DNA of 31,525 nucleotides from JBFWVD01 sp050246915 (lineage in GTDB: Bacteria; Actinomycetota; Acidimicrobiia; Acidimicrobiales; Ilumatobacteraceae): assembly GCA_050246915.1 (NCBI GenBank), contig JBFWVD010000056.1, positions 1 through 31,525 on the forward strand, read 5' to 3'. The first letter of the stretch is position 1, and each line of letters starts with the position of its first letter. A program made the position numbers and the translations under genes. This document shows positions 8,806 to 16,166 of this stretch, piece by piece. The notes under the pieces are model-generated. The model was given only the letters and a program-made list of their open reading frames with translations. It did no database searches and was not told the origin of the DNA.

Positions 8806-9127
8806 TCCACCCGGTTCGCGGTGCTGGCGGTTCGTAGTCGTCGGGGACCAGAGATGGTGCATGCTCGGACGCGACTGCCATGAGCGCATGGAAACTCGGG
8901 TTGACGAGCGCTTCCGGCCCGATCGACACTGTGGGCACGGTCTCGTAGCCGCGGGCGACGGAACGGACGAACGCGGCGCCCTCGGGGTCGTCCCAGATGT
9001 TCACCAGGTCGTGCTCGACGCCGTGGTGATCGAGTTGGCGTCGCAGACTGCTGCAGTAGCCGCACCCAGGTCGCCAATAGACGACGATGCGTGCGTCATC
9101 TGAGGGAGTGTCGGATTGAGGCGTCAT
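8783..9127 (-). CDS. Mycoredoxin-like glutaredoxin (CGYC), coupled to mtr
   Basis: This 114-residue thioredoxin-fold protein has the motif VVYWRPGCGYC (Cys 22 and 25). ETVPTVSIG carries the cis-proline loop, and ALVNPS follows. The CGYC site and the TVPT...LxNPS pattern match mycoredoxin-1, which uses mycothiol to reduce mixed disulfides in Actinobacteria. ATG 9125-9127 overlaps the stop of the mycothione reductase gene (ATGA), so the two are translationally coupled. Mycothione reductase would regenerate the mycothiol that this protein consumes, which strongly supports the assignment. A C-terminal tail of about 25 residues (VPDDYEPPAPRTGWISRHLGR) is longer than in the short mycobacterial protein. 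A close paralogue lies at 14380-14718. Confidence 0.88.
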   Translation of the reverse strand: MTPQSDTPSDDARIVVYWRPGCGYCSSLRRQLDHHGVEHDLVNIWDDPEGAAFVRSVARGYETVPTVSIGPEALVNPSFHALMAVASEHAPSLVPDDYEPPAPRTGWISRHLGR

Positions 9128-10485
9128 CGGAGGTCGAGCAGCACGTTCTCGATCACCTCGGTGAGCGCGGGGTGGATGTAGAGCACGTCATGGGCCAGTT
9201 GGTCGATGGTGTTGCCGAACGTCATCGCCTGGATCAACGGCTGGATGAGGGTGGCAGCTTGAGGGCCCATGATGTGAGCACCGAGCAACAGGCGCGTCTC
9301 GGGATCGGCGATGACCTTGGCGAAGCTGGTGGTGTCCTCGAGCGCCCATCCGTACGCGGTGGTCGAGTAGTCGCGAACGGCCGAGAGATAGGGCTTGCCG
9401 GTGGCTCGTGCCTGCGCCTCGGTCATGCCCACACTGGCCACCTGCGGATCGGCGAACACCGCGGCCGGCACCAACGGGCACGCCGCTTTCTGTGGCGATT
9501 CGGGGGCCAGGAGGTTCCGGCGAATGACCCGGGTCTCGGCATTGGCCATGTGCTTGAGCTGGAAGTGGTTGGTGACGTCACCGAGCGCCCACACCCCCGG
9601 TACCGAGGTGAGGTAGGTGTCGTCGGTGGCGATGTGGCCGTGCTCGTCGAGGTCGAGTCCACCGCGAGTGGCATCGAGGATGTCGGTGTTGGGGATGCGT
9701 CCGGCGGCGAGGAGCATGGTGTCGACGGCGAGTTCGGTGACCTGCCCATCGGCGGATCGGAGACGGGCGATGAGCCCGTTGCCGTTGGGTCGCACCGACT
9801 CGACGATGGTGCCGAGTCGAACGTCGAATCGCTTGGCATACACATCGGTGAACCGTCGGCTGATGTCTTCATCGTTGACACTCAGCAGGTTCTTGCCGCG
9901 ATGCGCAATGGTGATGCGAGTGCCGAGCGATCCGAAGATGTGCGACATCTCGGCGCTGATGAAGCCACCGCCCACCGCCAACATCGATGACGGGAGGGCG
10001 TCGATGCGCATGATCGTGTCGGAGGTGTGATGGGGCACGGTGTCGAGTCCGGGGATGTCCGGCACGAACGGTCGTGAGCCTGCGGCCACCACGATGCGTT
10101 CGCCGGTGATCACCTCACCGTCGACGTCGATGATCTTGCGGTCGACGAAGTGCGCGCTGCCGAGGTACACATCCACCCCGGTGCGGCGTCGATGGTCGAC
10201 GCCCTGTTGATGGATGGGATCGATCCGGGCGAACACGCGGTCCCGGATGGCCGGCCAGTCGACGGCCGACACGCCTGCGGTGATGCCGAAGCGGGCGGCG
10301 TGGCCGATGGACTCGGCGATGTCGGCGGTGTACACGAAGATCTTCGATGGGATGCAACCACGGTTGAGGCACGTGCCGCCGAAGCGGTCGGACTCGACGA
10401 TGGCGATGCGCCATCCCTCGGTCTCGATGGACGGCAACATGTTGCCGCTTCCCGCGCCGACGATCACCAGGTCGTAGTTCTTCAT
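9124..10485 (-). CDS. mtr: Mycothione reductase
   Basis: This 453-residue flavoprotein disulfide reductase reduces mycothiol disulfide with NADPH. The FAD site is YDLVIVGAGSGNMLPS. The redox-active pair is in GGTCLNRGCIPSK (Cys 39 and 44). The NAD(P) site is LAVGGGFISAEMSHIFGSLG, the second FAD motif is VWALGDVTNHFQLKH, and the C-terminal catalytic segment is YIHPALTEVIENVLLDL. This segment and the overall layout match mycobacterial mycothione reductase better than lipoamide dehydrogenase. ATG 10485 is supported by GGGAGA 7-8 nt upstream. The gene is coupled to the mycoredoxin downstream. Its start overlaps the stop of a short upstream ORF, and a predicted sigma-dependent promoter lies at 10801-10826. 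Confidence 0.92.
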   Translation of the reverse strand: MKNYDLVIVGAGSGNMLPSIETEGWRIAIVESDRFGGTCLNRGCIPSKIFVYTADIAESIGHAARFGITAGVSAVDWPAIRDRVFARIDPIHQQGVDHRRRTGVDVYLGSAHFVDRKIIDVDGEVITGERIVVAAGSRPFVPDIPGLDTVPHHTSDTIMRIDALPSSMLAVGGGFISAEMSHIFGSLGTRITIAHRGKNLLSVNDEDISRRFTDVYAKRFDVRLGTIVESVRPNGNGLIARLRSADGQVTELAVDTMLLAAGRIPNTDILDATRGGLDLDEHGHIATDDTYLTSVPGVWALGDVTNHFQLKHMANAETRVIRRNLLAPESPQKAACPLVPAAVFADPQVASVGMTEAQARATGKPYLSAVRDYSTTAYGWALEDTTSFAKVIADPETRLLLGAHIMGPQAATLIQPLIQAMTFGNTIDQLAHDVLYIHPALTEVIENVLLDLR

Positions 10486-10790
10486 CGCTCTATCTCCCGC
10501 GATCGGGCGTGCGTGACCATGTCCCGTCGCGGGTATCGGGCAGGCGCGACGGTCGGATTCTCTCGCAGGGCACGGTGTTCGGGTTCGTGCGCATCGATCG
10601 TCTCGCGTCTCGACGATGCTCTGACCGAACCCACCCGGCACGTCGAGCGAGGCGCGGCCCGAGGTGGCGAGTGTGCCCAAGGTCGGGTCTCGCGTCTGGC
10701 GGGCGAACCAGACACGAGACCCGATGACCGAGCGAGGTCGAACCGGCGGGTCGTCAATGCGTGGCCGCTGGCGGATAGAACCTCACTCAT
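10482..10790 (-). CDS. Doubtful leader ORF upstream of mtr
   Basis: This frame of 102 residues begins at ATG 10790, only 10 nt after the predicted promoter's GTT, the same geometry as the likely leaderless genes in this window. It ends in an ATGA overlap with the mtr start, so it could act as a translated leader. Against it, the product is very rich in Arg and Ser, lacks Lys and resembles no family. Third-position GC is also lower than in neighbouring genes. It may be an untranslated leader of about 300 nt rather than a protein. Confidence 0.25.
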   Translation of the reverse strand: MSEVLSASGHALTTRRFDLARSSGLVSGSPARRETRPWAHSPPRAAPRSTCRVGSVRASSRRETIDAHEPEHRALRENPTVAPARYPRRDMVTHARSREIER

Positions 10791-10800
10791 GTGATGAGAG

Positions 10801-10826
10801 AACCCGGGTACGAGCGAATCGCTTCC
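10801..10826 (-). promoter_or_regulatory. Predicted ECF promoter for the mtr-mycoredoxin unit
   Basis: Read on the minus strand, GGAAG (10826-10822) is followed by 16 nt and then GGGTT (10805-10801). It belongs to the family of twelve matching sites described in the findings. ATG 10790 follows 10 nt later; the mtr start lies 315 nt downstream. Confidence 0.7.
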
Positions 10827-11451
10827 CGGCAGTGGGTGAACCGGGTTCTGGTCGATGACGAACGACAGGCAGCTTCGGTTCGTCTGGGCCTGCAACGCGG
10901 CAGCGTGCTGTCAATCCTAATTGACGTCGCGTACCCGGAACCTGATTGTGAGGCGTCGCCATCTCAGAGACTGCCTGACTTCTGCTCTGGGGGAGCCGTT
11001 CAAAGCGGCGGTTGTGACCCACAGCGGGTTCCGCTCCGCGCGCCGCGGCCCAGGAACAAGTGTGCTCCGGGGCCCGTGAGGCGATCTTTCCGGATCAGGC
11101 GTGTGCGCTGATGCGGGGCCGTTCGTCGTCGGGGTCGAGATCACTTGGGCGAAGGATCGAGAGAATCACTCGCTCCCACAGGATCCGGCGTACAGCCCGA
11201 CAGATCCTGATCGGACGATCCACACTGCGGAAGACAGTTGATCGGCCACGAACACTGCATCGGCGTACGCGAACCTCACCGGTCGACCGGCAGCGCCACG
11301 GCCGCAGCGCTGCGCGTTCCGATGGCGGCCTTGGCCGGCCAGCTCGCTGTGTGTACGCAATCGATCCGGACGCGCGATCGCTCCTCACTCCGCGCCTACG
11401 TCGGTGTGCGAGCCAGGACGACCCATGTGGTCGCGACCGTCGCGAACATGA
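10827..11451. other. Gene-poor stretch
   Basis: I see no convincing gene on either strand in these ~625 bases. Long open frames exist, as always at this GC content, but all are Arg-rich without family resemblance. A 17-base sequence at 11016-11032 is repeated exactly at 13457-13473, in the patatin promoter. The last ~100 bases may hold frame-shifted remains of the Crp/Fnr N-terminal domain. Confidence 0.5.
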
Positions 11452-11934
11452 CGTGGCCCACGAACAACACCCAACGCTGACGTGGCGATGCTGCTCGGTA
11501 TGTCGCCGTCCTACTCGGTGGAGGCGCTCGAGGACTCGATCTGTCATCGGCTCGACAGCGACGCCGTCGGCAGGATGTTCAGTCAGCATCCCGAGCTCGC
11601 CCGCCGGTGGCTCGGCGCGGTTCCCAGCCGACTCGCTGCGAGCAGGCAACGGTTGGTTGACCTCCTCGGGGTGCCGCTCGCCCAACAGCCGGCGCGCGTC
11701 ATTCTCGATGAGGCCATCGATGGTGCCCCTCCATGTTCGCAAACGACTGTAGCGGCGCTGTTCGTCGCGCGTCGGCCACCGGTGAACAAGGTGGTCCATG
11801 ACCTTCAATGTCGTGGACTCATCGACATCTCGCATCGCTCGATCAGGGTGGTCGATACAGATGGTGGTCGCGCACGGGCCGGCCTTCGGAATGGCGGACC
11901 ACTTGGGAACTCCACGGGTGCACGTCTGCGATGA
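11452..11934 (+). pseudogene. Crp/Fnr-family regulator remnant lacking its sensor domain
   Basis: After a TGA at 11449-11451 the frame stays open to 11934. From SYSVEALEDSICHRLDSDAV through the HPELARRW helix it matches the end of a cyclic-nucleotide-binding-type domain and the long dimer helix of Crp/Fnr proteins. TVAALFVARRPPVNKVVHDL then matches the winged-helix recognition region, followed by GLIDISHRSIRVVD. The ~80-residue effector-binding barrel is missing in this frame. A possible piece (YVGVRARTTHVVATVAN, around 11395-11445) is in another frame, which suggests a frameshift and a stop. The first possible start in frame is GTG 11482, with no evident ribosome binding site. This is most likely a decayed regulator, though a short DNA-binding protein cannot be excluded. 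Confidence 0.5.
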
Positions 11935-12013
11935 GTAGGTGTGCATCACCTAAGTCTCGAGGAGACCGCCCGCCAGCACGCGGCCGTCGCATACCCGGCC
12001 CGGGGGGCGTCCG

Positions 12014-12556
12014 TCACTTGTCGTTGACCAGCCCGGCGCTAGCTACTCGACTCACAGTCGGCGTGGCGTTGAGTTCGGGGACGCCAGCACAGCTCCGCGG
12101 CAAATTCAGCAGCTGATCCGGCGATGCCGTCAGCGGTGTTCGAGGTTCGGCGGGATTCGGGCGGGGTTGCAGGATGCGACAGATGTCGCGTTCGGTGCAG
12201 GTGGCCGGATCAAAGCCGCGGCCGTGCTCGATGAGGCCGTGGAGTTCGGCATGCAGCGACGTGAGTTGCTCGATGCGCTGTTGGACGTCGTGTAGCTTTC
12301 GGTTGAGGAGTTCAGTTACGTGGGCGCACGGCGTCGTGCCTTGGTTGCGAAGTTGAACGATGCCGCCAATCTCGTTGAGGGTGAGCCCCGCGGCTTGGGC
12401 AGTTCGGATGAACTCCAGGCGGTCTCGATCGACCTCGGTGTAGACGCGGTATCCGTTGCCCGATCGCAGCGGTGGGGGAAGCAGGCCACGTCGTTCGTAA
12501 TAGCGGATCGTGCGCGACGGCAGCCCGCACTGTTCCGCGAGATCCCCGATTCGCAT
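12014..12556 (-). CDS. MerR-family heavy-metal-responsive regulator
   Basis: This 180-residue protein begins with a textbook MerR DNA-binding domain: MRIGDLAEQCGLPSRTIRYYERRGLLPPP, then GNGYRVYTEVDRDRLEFI. A long dimerisation helix follows (LLNRKLHDVQQRIEQLTSLHAEL). Cysteines sit at the places used for metal in MerR/ZntR-type sensors: one just before that helix (TTPCAHV) and two near the end (DPATCTERDIC). The pattern favours a soft or divalent metal ligand (Hg, Zn, Cd, Pb or Cu); which one cannot be decided. The last ~45 residues exceed the family's usual length. The gene diverges from a metal-related pair and shares with it the palindrome at 12572-12595. Confidence 0.88.
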   Translation of the reverse strand: MRIGDLAEQCGLPSRTIRYYERRGLLPPPLRSGNGYRVYTEVDRDRLEFIRTAQAAGLTLNEIGGIVQLRNQGTTPCAHVTELLNRKLHDVQQRIEQLTSLHAELHGLIEHGRGFDPATCTERDICRILQPRPNPAEPRTPLTASPDQLLNLPRSCAGVPELNATPTVSRVASAGLVNDK

Positions 12557-12571
12557 CTCCGCAGGGTAGCG

Positions 12572-12595
12572 CTTGACCTTATCCTATAGGTCAAG
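12572..12595. promoter_or_regulatory. MerR operator between divergent metal genes
   Basis: CTTGACCT and AGGTCAAG form a perfect 8-bp inverted repeat around TATCCTAT. TTGACC on the plus strand (12573-12578) serves as -35. A weak -10 (TTTACG, 12597-12602) lies 18 nt downstream, the overlong spacing typical of MerR-activated promoters. Transcription would begin close to ATG 12611, giving a nearly leaderless mRNA. A second TTGACC on the minus strand faces the regulator gene. Confidence 0.8.
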
Positions 12596-12610
12596 GTTTA
12601 CGGTGCAGCC

Positions 12611-12940
12611 ATGTGCAAACTCCGCCCCTCGCGAGTTTCACTCCGTCCCTCCCTCGCCCGTCGCGGAGCGGGTGTCGGGGCCATGGGCGCGGCGGCAACT
12701 GTGATCTGTTGCGGTTCGCCGTTGCTGCTGTCGAGCGGCGCACTCGCGGCGGCAGTCGGTGCGGCAAGCCGAGTATGGGCTCTGGCAGCGACGGGCGTTG
12801 TGATCGCTCTCGGTGCGTTGGTGCACGTCAAGCGGCGAGGGACCCCGGTGTGTGCGACCGCGGCACATGGACGCGAGTCCGACTTGTCGACGGTCCGCGC
12901 CCAGGTCGCGCGCGTGGACGAATCGGAGTCGGCGATATGA
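12611..12940 (+). CDS. Small membrane protein with a CCGSP motif, MerR-controlled
   Basis: The protein has 109 residues. A basic N-terminus precedes a hydrophobic helix containing VICCGSPLLLSSGALAAAVGA. A second helix follows (VWALAATGVVIALGALVHV), then a polar tail with one more Cys (TPVCA). A vicinal Cys pair inside the first helix is a hallmark of small heavy-metal transport proteins such as MerT or MerC, but the size and order match neither exactly. ATG 12611 fits the expected transcription start of the MerR-type promoter; ATG 12683 would give a shorter form. The stop overlaps the start of the metallochaperone gene (ATGA). Metal uptake or transfer across the membrane is inferred from context. 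Confidence 0.72.
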   Translation: MCKLRPSRVSLRPSLARRGAGVGAMGAAATVICCGSPLLLSSGALAAAVGAASRVWALAATGVVIALGALVHVKRRGTPVCATAAHGRESDLSTVRAQVARVDESESAI

Positions 12941-13431
12941 GCGGATGTTGTTCGGTTCGCGATGGCGGTGACTTCGCTGTCGAGTGTCCTCGGTGTGGCC
13001 AGCCCGGTGACCTCGTTGGCGTCGCCCCGGTTCAGGCGCATCGCCGCGATGAAGTTGATGGTCCGTGGCGCTACTGCTCGACGCGGGAATGCCCAGTGGT
13101 CTTCTTCCTCGGTACGTCGTTCGTCGACCACGATGTCGTCACCGCTCAGGTGGGCTCGAAGGCCGCGGGCAAGCCAATGCCGGTGTGCTTCTGCTTCGCT
13201 CACACCGTCGAAGATCTCACCGCTGACTTCTGGGAGCATCGTGGGCGTAGCACGATCATCGCCGCGGTGAAGGCCGCTGTCGCGGGCGGGCAGTGCGCAT
13301 GCGAGTACTTGAACCCGACCGGCAGGTGCTGTCTCGTGGATGTTCACCGCGTTGTGAAACAGCTCAGAGCGGAGCAGTTGGATCAGCGTGATGGCGATGA
13401 CGGCAAGGGCCCGATCGACAGGCGGAGCTGA
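12937..13431 (+). CDS. CopZ-like iron-sulfur metallochaperone
   Basis: This 164-residue protein is very rich in Cys. The pattern is SGCCSV, then CPRCGQPG, then YCSTRECPVVFF, then VCFCFAHT and CACEYLNPTGRCCLVDV. It matches the zinc- and [2Fe-2S]-binding N-terminal domain of the Archaeoglobus CopZ type, annotated elsewhere as putative iron-sulfur cluster-binding metallochaperone. The usual C-terminal HMA domain is absent, so this is the free-standing form. ATG 12937 overlaps the stop of the membrane protein, making one coupled unit under the MerR operator. A role in delivering or reducing metal ions such as Cu, or binding Hg, is inference. The C-terminal 25 residues are acidic and probably disordered. 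Confidence 0.85.
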   Translation: MSGCCSVRDGGDFAVECPRCGQPGDLVGVAPVQAHRRDEVDGPWRYCSTRECPVVFFLGTSFVDHDVVTAQVGSKAAGKPMPVCFCFAHTVEDLTADFWEHRGRSTIIAAVKAAVAGGQCACEYLNPTGRCCLVDVHRVVKQLRAEQLDQRDGDDGKGPIDRRS

Positions 13432-13445
13432 CACACCGATCGCCG

Positions 13446-13471
13446 GGAAGTCGTGGGACCCACAGCGGGTT
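13446..13471 (+). promoter_or_regulatory. Predicted ECF promoter for the patatin gene
   Basis: GGAAG (13446-13450), 16 nt, GGGTT (13467-13471). The ATG follows 30 nt later with its own ribosome binding site. The -10 region lies inside a 17-base sequence that also occurs at 11016-11032, where no matching -35 exists. Confidence 0.7.
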
Positions 13472-13501
13472 CCCGATCCCAACGGCGACGAGGAGTCGGT
13501 G

Positions 13502-14359
13502 ATGACCACAGCGTTCGTACTGTCGGGAGGAGCTGCGCTCGGCGCTGTGCAGGTTGGCATGTTGCAGGCGCTCGAGGCGGCTGGAGTCCGTCCGGATCTC
13601 GTGGTCGGGACCAGCGTCGGGGCGATCAACGCAGCGTGGATTGCCGGTAGCCCACCCGATGGGCGTCTCGATGACCTCGAGGCGCTGTGGGTGTCCATCC
13701 GACGGGGGCAAGTCTTCCCGTCCGGGCCGAGCAGCTTGATCGGTCTGGTGGGGCGACGTTCTGGACTGGTCGACCAAGGGCAGTTGCGCAAGCTCGTCCG
13801 CCGCAACATCACCTTCGACCTGATCGAGCATGCGGCTGTGCCGCTCCATGTCGTTGTCACCGACGTCCTGACCGGGCGCGACGTACGGCTGTCGAGCGGG
13901 CCGGTCATCGACGCCCTACTGGCCAGCGCGGCGATTCCGGGCGTCTTTGCCCCGGTGACGATCAGCGGGCGCGCATACATGGACGGTGGGGTGGTGAACA
14001 ACGCCGCCATCTCCCATGCTGTCGCCGAGGGGGCCAGCACGGTGTACGTGTTGCCGACCGGATGGTCGTGCTCGTTGCCGCGCCCCCCTGCTGGTGCACT
14101 GGGGATGGCGTTGCATGGACTCGCTGTGTTGGTGCAGCATCGTCTTGCCGACGATGTCGACCACTTCTGCAGCAGCCACGATGTGCGCGTGGTGCCGCCA
14201 CCATGTCCGATCAGGATTGGACCTTCAGACTTCTCGCACGCACGCGAATTGATTGATCAGGGTCGAGCCACCGCGACTGCGTGGCTGAGTCGTTCAGACG
14301 GGCTTGATGTCCGACTCTTACGACCGCATGATCACTCGATGCCGGGTCCGTTGCTGTGA
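13502..14359 (+). CDS. Patatin-like phospholipase
   Basis: This 285-residue protein has all three marks of bacterial patatins. The oxyanion-hole glycine run is VLSGGAALGAVQVG (residues 7-19). The nucleophile elbow is GTSVG (Ser 38). The catalytic Asp is in YMDGGVVNNAA (about residue 161). It would hydrolyse ester bonds of lipids with a Ser-Asp dyad. No signal peptide is seen, so it is probably cytoplasmic or peripheral to the inner membrane. ATG 13502 has GAGGAG 6 nt upstream. It lies 70 bases after the metallochaperone gene but has its own predicted sigma-dependent promoter. Physiological lipid unknown; a role in membrane lipid turnover under stress is inference. Confidence 0.9.
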   Translation: MTTAFVLSGGAALGAVQVGMLQALEAAGVRPDLVVGTSVGAINAAWIAGSPPDGRLDDLEALWVSIRRGQVFPSGPSSLIGLVGRRSGLVDQGQLRKLVRRNITFDLIEHAAVPLHVVVTDVLTGRDVRLSSGPVIDALLASAAIPGVFAPVTISGRAYMDGGVVNNAAISHAVAEGASTVYVLPTGWSCSLPRPPAGALGMALHGLAVLVQHRLADDVDHFCSSHDVRVVPPPCPIRIGPSDFSHARELIDQGRATATAWLSRSDGLDVRLLRPHDHSMPGPLL

Positions 14360-14379
14360 ACAGCGACGTTGCCCGCCAC

Positions 14380-14718
14380 TCAGCGATCGAGACGGCGCCG
14401 GATCCAATTTCCGAGTGTTCGCCGAGGCACGTATCCCTCGGGCACCAGACCCGGCGTGTACTGCATAGCGGTAGCGAGCACGTCGTCGGTGGATGGGTTG
14501 ACGAGGGCGACTCGTCCGATTGAGACCGTGGGAACGGTCTCGTTCCCACGGGCGATCGAGCGCACGTATGCGGCCGCGGTGGGGTTCTCCCAGATGTTCA
14601 CCAGGCGATGGTTCACACCGAGACGGTCGAGGTCGCTGCCGAGCGCGCTACAGAATCCGCAACCGGGACGCCAGTACACAACGATTCCCTCTAGGGCGTC
14701 TGCCTCGGGTGCGGTCAT
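14380..14718 (-). CDS. Second mycoredoxin-like glutaredoxin (CGFC)
   Basis: This 112-residue paralogue of the protein at 8783-9127 shares VVYWRPGCG, the LVNIW..P segment, VRS.ARG.ETVPTVSIG and ALVNPS. The active site is CGFC (Cys 20 and 23) instead of CGYC. The conserved thioredoxin fold and cis-proline loop predict reduction of mycothiol mixed disulfides. ATG 14718 gives nearly the same length as the paralogue and lies 9 nt after a predicted sigma-dependent promoter, so the mRNA is probably leaderless. An in-frame GTG at 14814 would reach upstream of that promoter and was rejected. It converges with the patatin gene and diverges from the DUF3179 gene. Confidence 0.87.
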   Translation of the reverse strand: MTAPEADALEGIVVYWRPGCGFCSALGSDLDRLGVNHRLVNIWENPTAAAYVRSIARGNETVPTVSIGRVALVNPSTDDVLATAMQYTPGLVPEGYVPRRTLGNWIRRRLDR

Positions 14719-14727
14719 GTCTTCGGG

Positions 14728-14753
14728 AACCCGCTCACTCGCTTGGGTCTTCC
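14728..14753 (-). promoter_or_regulatory. Predicted ECF promoter for mycoredoxin 2
   Basis: On the minus strand, GGAAG (14753-14749), 16 nt, GGGTT (14732-14728). ATG 14718 follows after 9 nt, so the transcript is predicted to be leaderless. Confidence 0.72.
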
Positions 14754-14820
14754 GCGAATCGTGGTTCAGCGCCCAGGCGAGGCCGATCAGAGCCGCGTCG
14801 CGGCCGGTGATCACGGGACG

Positions 14821-14846
14821 GGAAGGACGCTGGCGCCAAGCGGGTT
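14821..14846 (+). promoter_or_regulatory. Predicted ECF promoter for the DUF3179 lipoprotein
   Basis: GGAAG (14821-14825), 16 nt, GGGTT (14842-14846). ATG 14855 follows after 8 nt, so a leaderless mRNA is predicted. Confidence 0.72.
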
Positions 14847-14854
14847 ACCCGCAC

Positions 14855-16123
14855 ATGGAATCGCGAATCTTCCTACGAGCACCGAGGTCGGTCGTACTCC
14901 TCGGGGTGGGCGCTTTGGTGGCCGTGTCGTGTTCGGCGCCACCCGCCCCAAGCGAGGCCGGTGCAGGGTCAACATCGAACGCCGCTGATGTCACACGATC
15001 CGACGATGCTGCGTCAGCTCCGGATGACCCATCGATCACGGTGCCTACCGTCGCGGCATCACCGCATGCGGGGGGTCCGTCAGCACTTTCGGCCGCGTTG
15101 GGTGAGACCGTGGAAGGCCTTCCGACAGCGATCGTGCCGCTCACCGAACTTCGGGCGGGTGGGCCTCCCCCTGACGGGATCCCGCCGATCGACGCCGCTC
15201 GGTTCGTGACAGCCAGGTCCGCTGACTTCCTTGCCGACACCGAGCCAGTTCTGGCGGTGGACGTCAATGGGGAACACCGCGCCTATCCGGTGCAGATCCT
15301 CATCTGGCACGAGATCGTCAACGACACGATCGCGGGAGTCCCCGTCGCAGTCACCTACTGCCCGTTGTGCAACTCCGCCGTCGCCTACGACCGGAGGATC
15401 GCGGGGCGCGTGCTCTCCTTCGGCACGTCTGGTCTGCTCTGGCGATCAGCACTGGTGATGTACGACCGACAGACCGAGTCGTTGTGGAGCCACTACACAG
15501 GCGAGGCGATCGCCGGACAACTGACTGGATCAGAGCTCGACAACTTCCCGGTGTCGACCGTTCCGTGGGGTGTCTGGCGTGACGCTCACCCAGACGCGCT
15601 GGTCCTCGGTCGCGACACCGGCTTCGATCGCTCGTACGGATCCAATCCCTACCCCGGCTATGACGATGTCGATGGAACGCCGTTCTTGTTCGAAGGAGAG
15701 GTCGACGGCACCTTCACCGCGATGACGCGCATCGTGGGCGTCGAATCCGGGAACACCGTGCTCGCTGTGCCCTTGACCCGTCTTCGCGACGAACGCGTCG
15801 TGGACATAGGGGTCGATGGAAGAAAGGCTGCAGTGTTCTGGCGCCCTGGGGTTGCGTCGGCTCTGGACACGGTCGAGATTGCTGACGGCGACGATGTCGG
15901 CGTCACCGGAGTCTTCGAGCGGTCGGTGGACGGCCGTGAGCTGTCGTTCACGGCGACAACCGAAGGCTTCACCGACGAGGAGACCGACTCGAAGTGGAAC
16001 GTTCTCGGTCTGGCGACAAGCGGACCACTGGCCGGGCGACAACTCACTTCGATCACGCATGTCGACACCTTCTGGTTCGCGTGGGCGACGTTCCATCCAG
16101 ACACCGAGGTCGCCAAAGGCTAG
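14855..16123 (+). CDS. DUF3179 domain lipoprotein
   Basis: This 422-residue protein begins with a lipoprotein signal: basic MESRIFLRAPR, a hydrophobic core, and the lipobox LVAVSC. A low-complexity Ala/Ser/Asp linker follows (about residues 32-75). The DUF3179 domain covers the rest, with AYPVQILIWHEIVND, VAVTYCPLCNSAVAYDR, FGTSGLLWRSALVMYDR and ESLWSHYTGEAIAG. The CPLC pair is conserved in the family and suggests metal or redox chemistry, but no activity is established. The ATG lies 8 nt after a predicted sigma-dependent promoter, which fixes the start. The product should be anchored at the outer face of the cell membrane. Confidence 0.88.
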   Translation: MESRIFLRAPRSVVLLGVGALVAVSCSAPPAPSEAGAGSTSNAADVTRSDDAASAPDDPSITVPTVAASPHAGGPSALSAALGETVEGLPTAIVPLTELRAGGPPPDGIPPIDAARFVTARSADFLADTEPVLAVDVNGEHRAYPVQILIWHEIVNDTIAGVPVAVTYCPLCNSAVAYDRRIAGRVLSFGTSGLLWRSALVMYDRQTESLWSHYTGEAIAGQLTGSELDNFPVSTVPWGVWRDAHPDALVLGRDTGFDRSYGSNPYPGYDDVDGTPFLFEGEVDGTFTAMTRIVGVESGNTVLAVPLTRLRDERVVDIGVDGRKAAVFWRPGVASALDTVEIADGDDVGVTGVFERSVDGRELSFTATTEGFTDEETDSKWNVLGLATSGPLAGRQLTSITHVDTFWFAWATFHPDTEVAKG

Positions 16124-16166
16124 CGCGTCAATCAACCTTGCATCGTGACGTGAGCCTGATCGAGCG

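Noticed and set aside
8890..8920. GGGTT at 8902-8906 near GGAAA on the plus strand
   Set aside because: The spacing is only a few bases and it lies inside the mycoredoxin gene.
11004..11032. Possible thirteenth sigma-dependent promoter on the plus strand
   Set aside because: The GGGTTCC half is present but the bases at the -35 position (GCGGC) do not resemble GGAAG or GGAAT, and no gene follows.
11095..11949. Long minus-strand open frame of 284 codons
   Set aside because: Arg/Ser-rich product without family resemblance, antisense to the Crp/Fnr remnant; typical chance frame at high GC.
12598..14040. Long minus-strand open frame of 480 codons
   Set aside because: Antisense to the metal genes and the patatin gene, which have clear domains; composition rich in Thr, Pro and Ser as in shadow frames.
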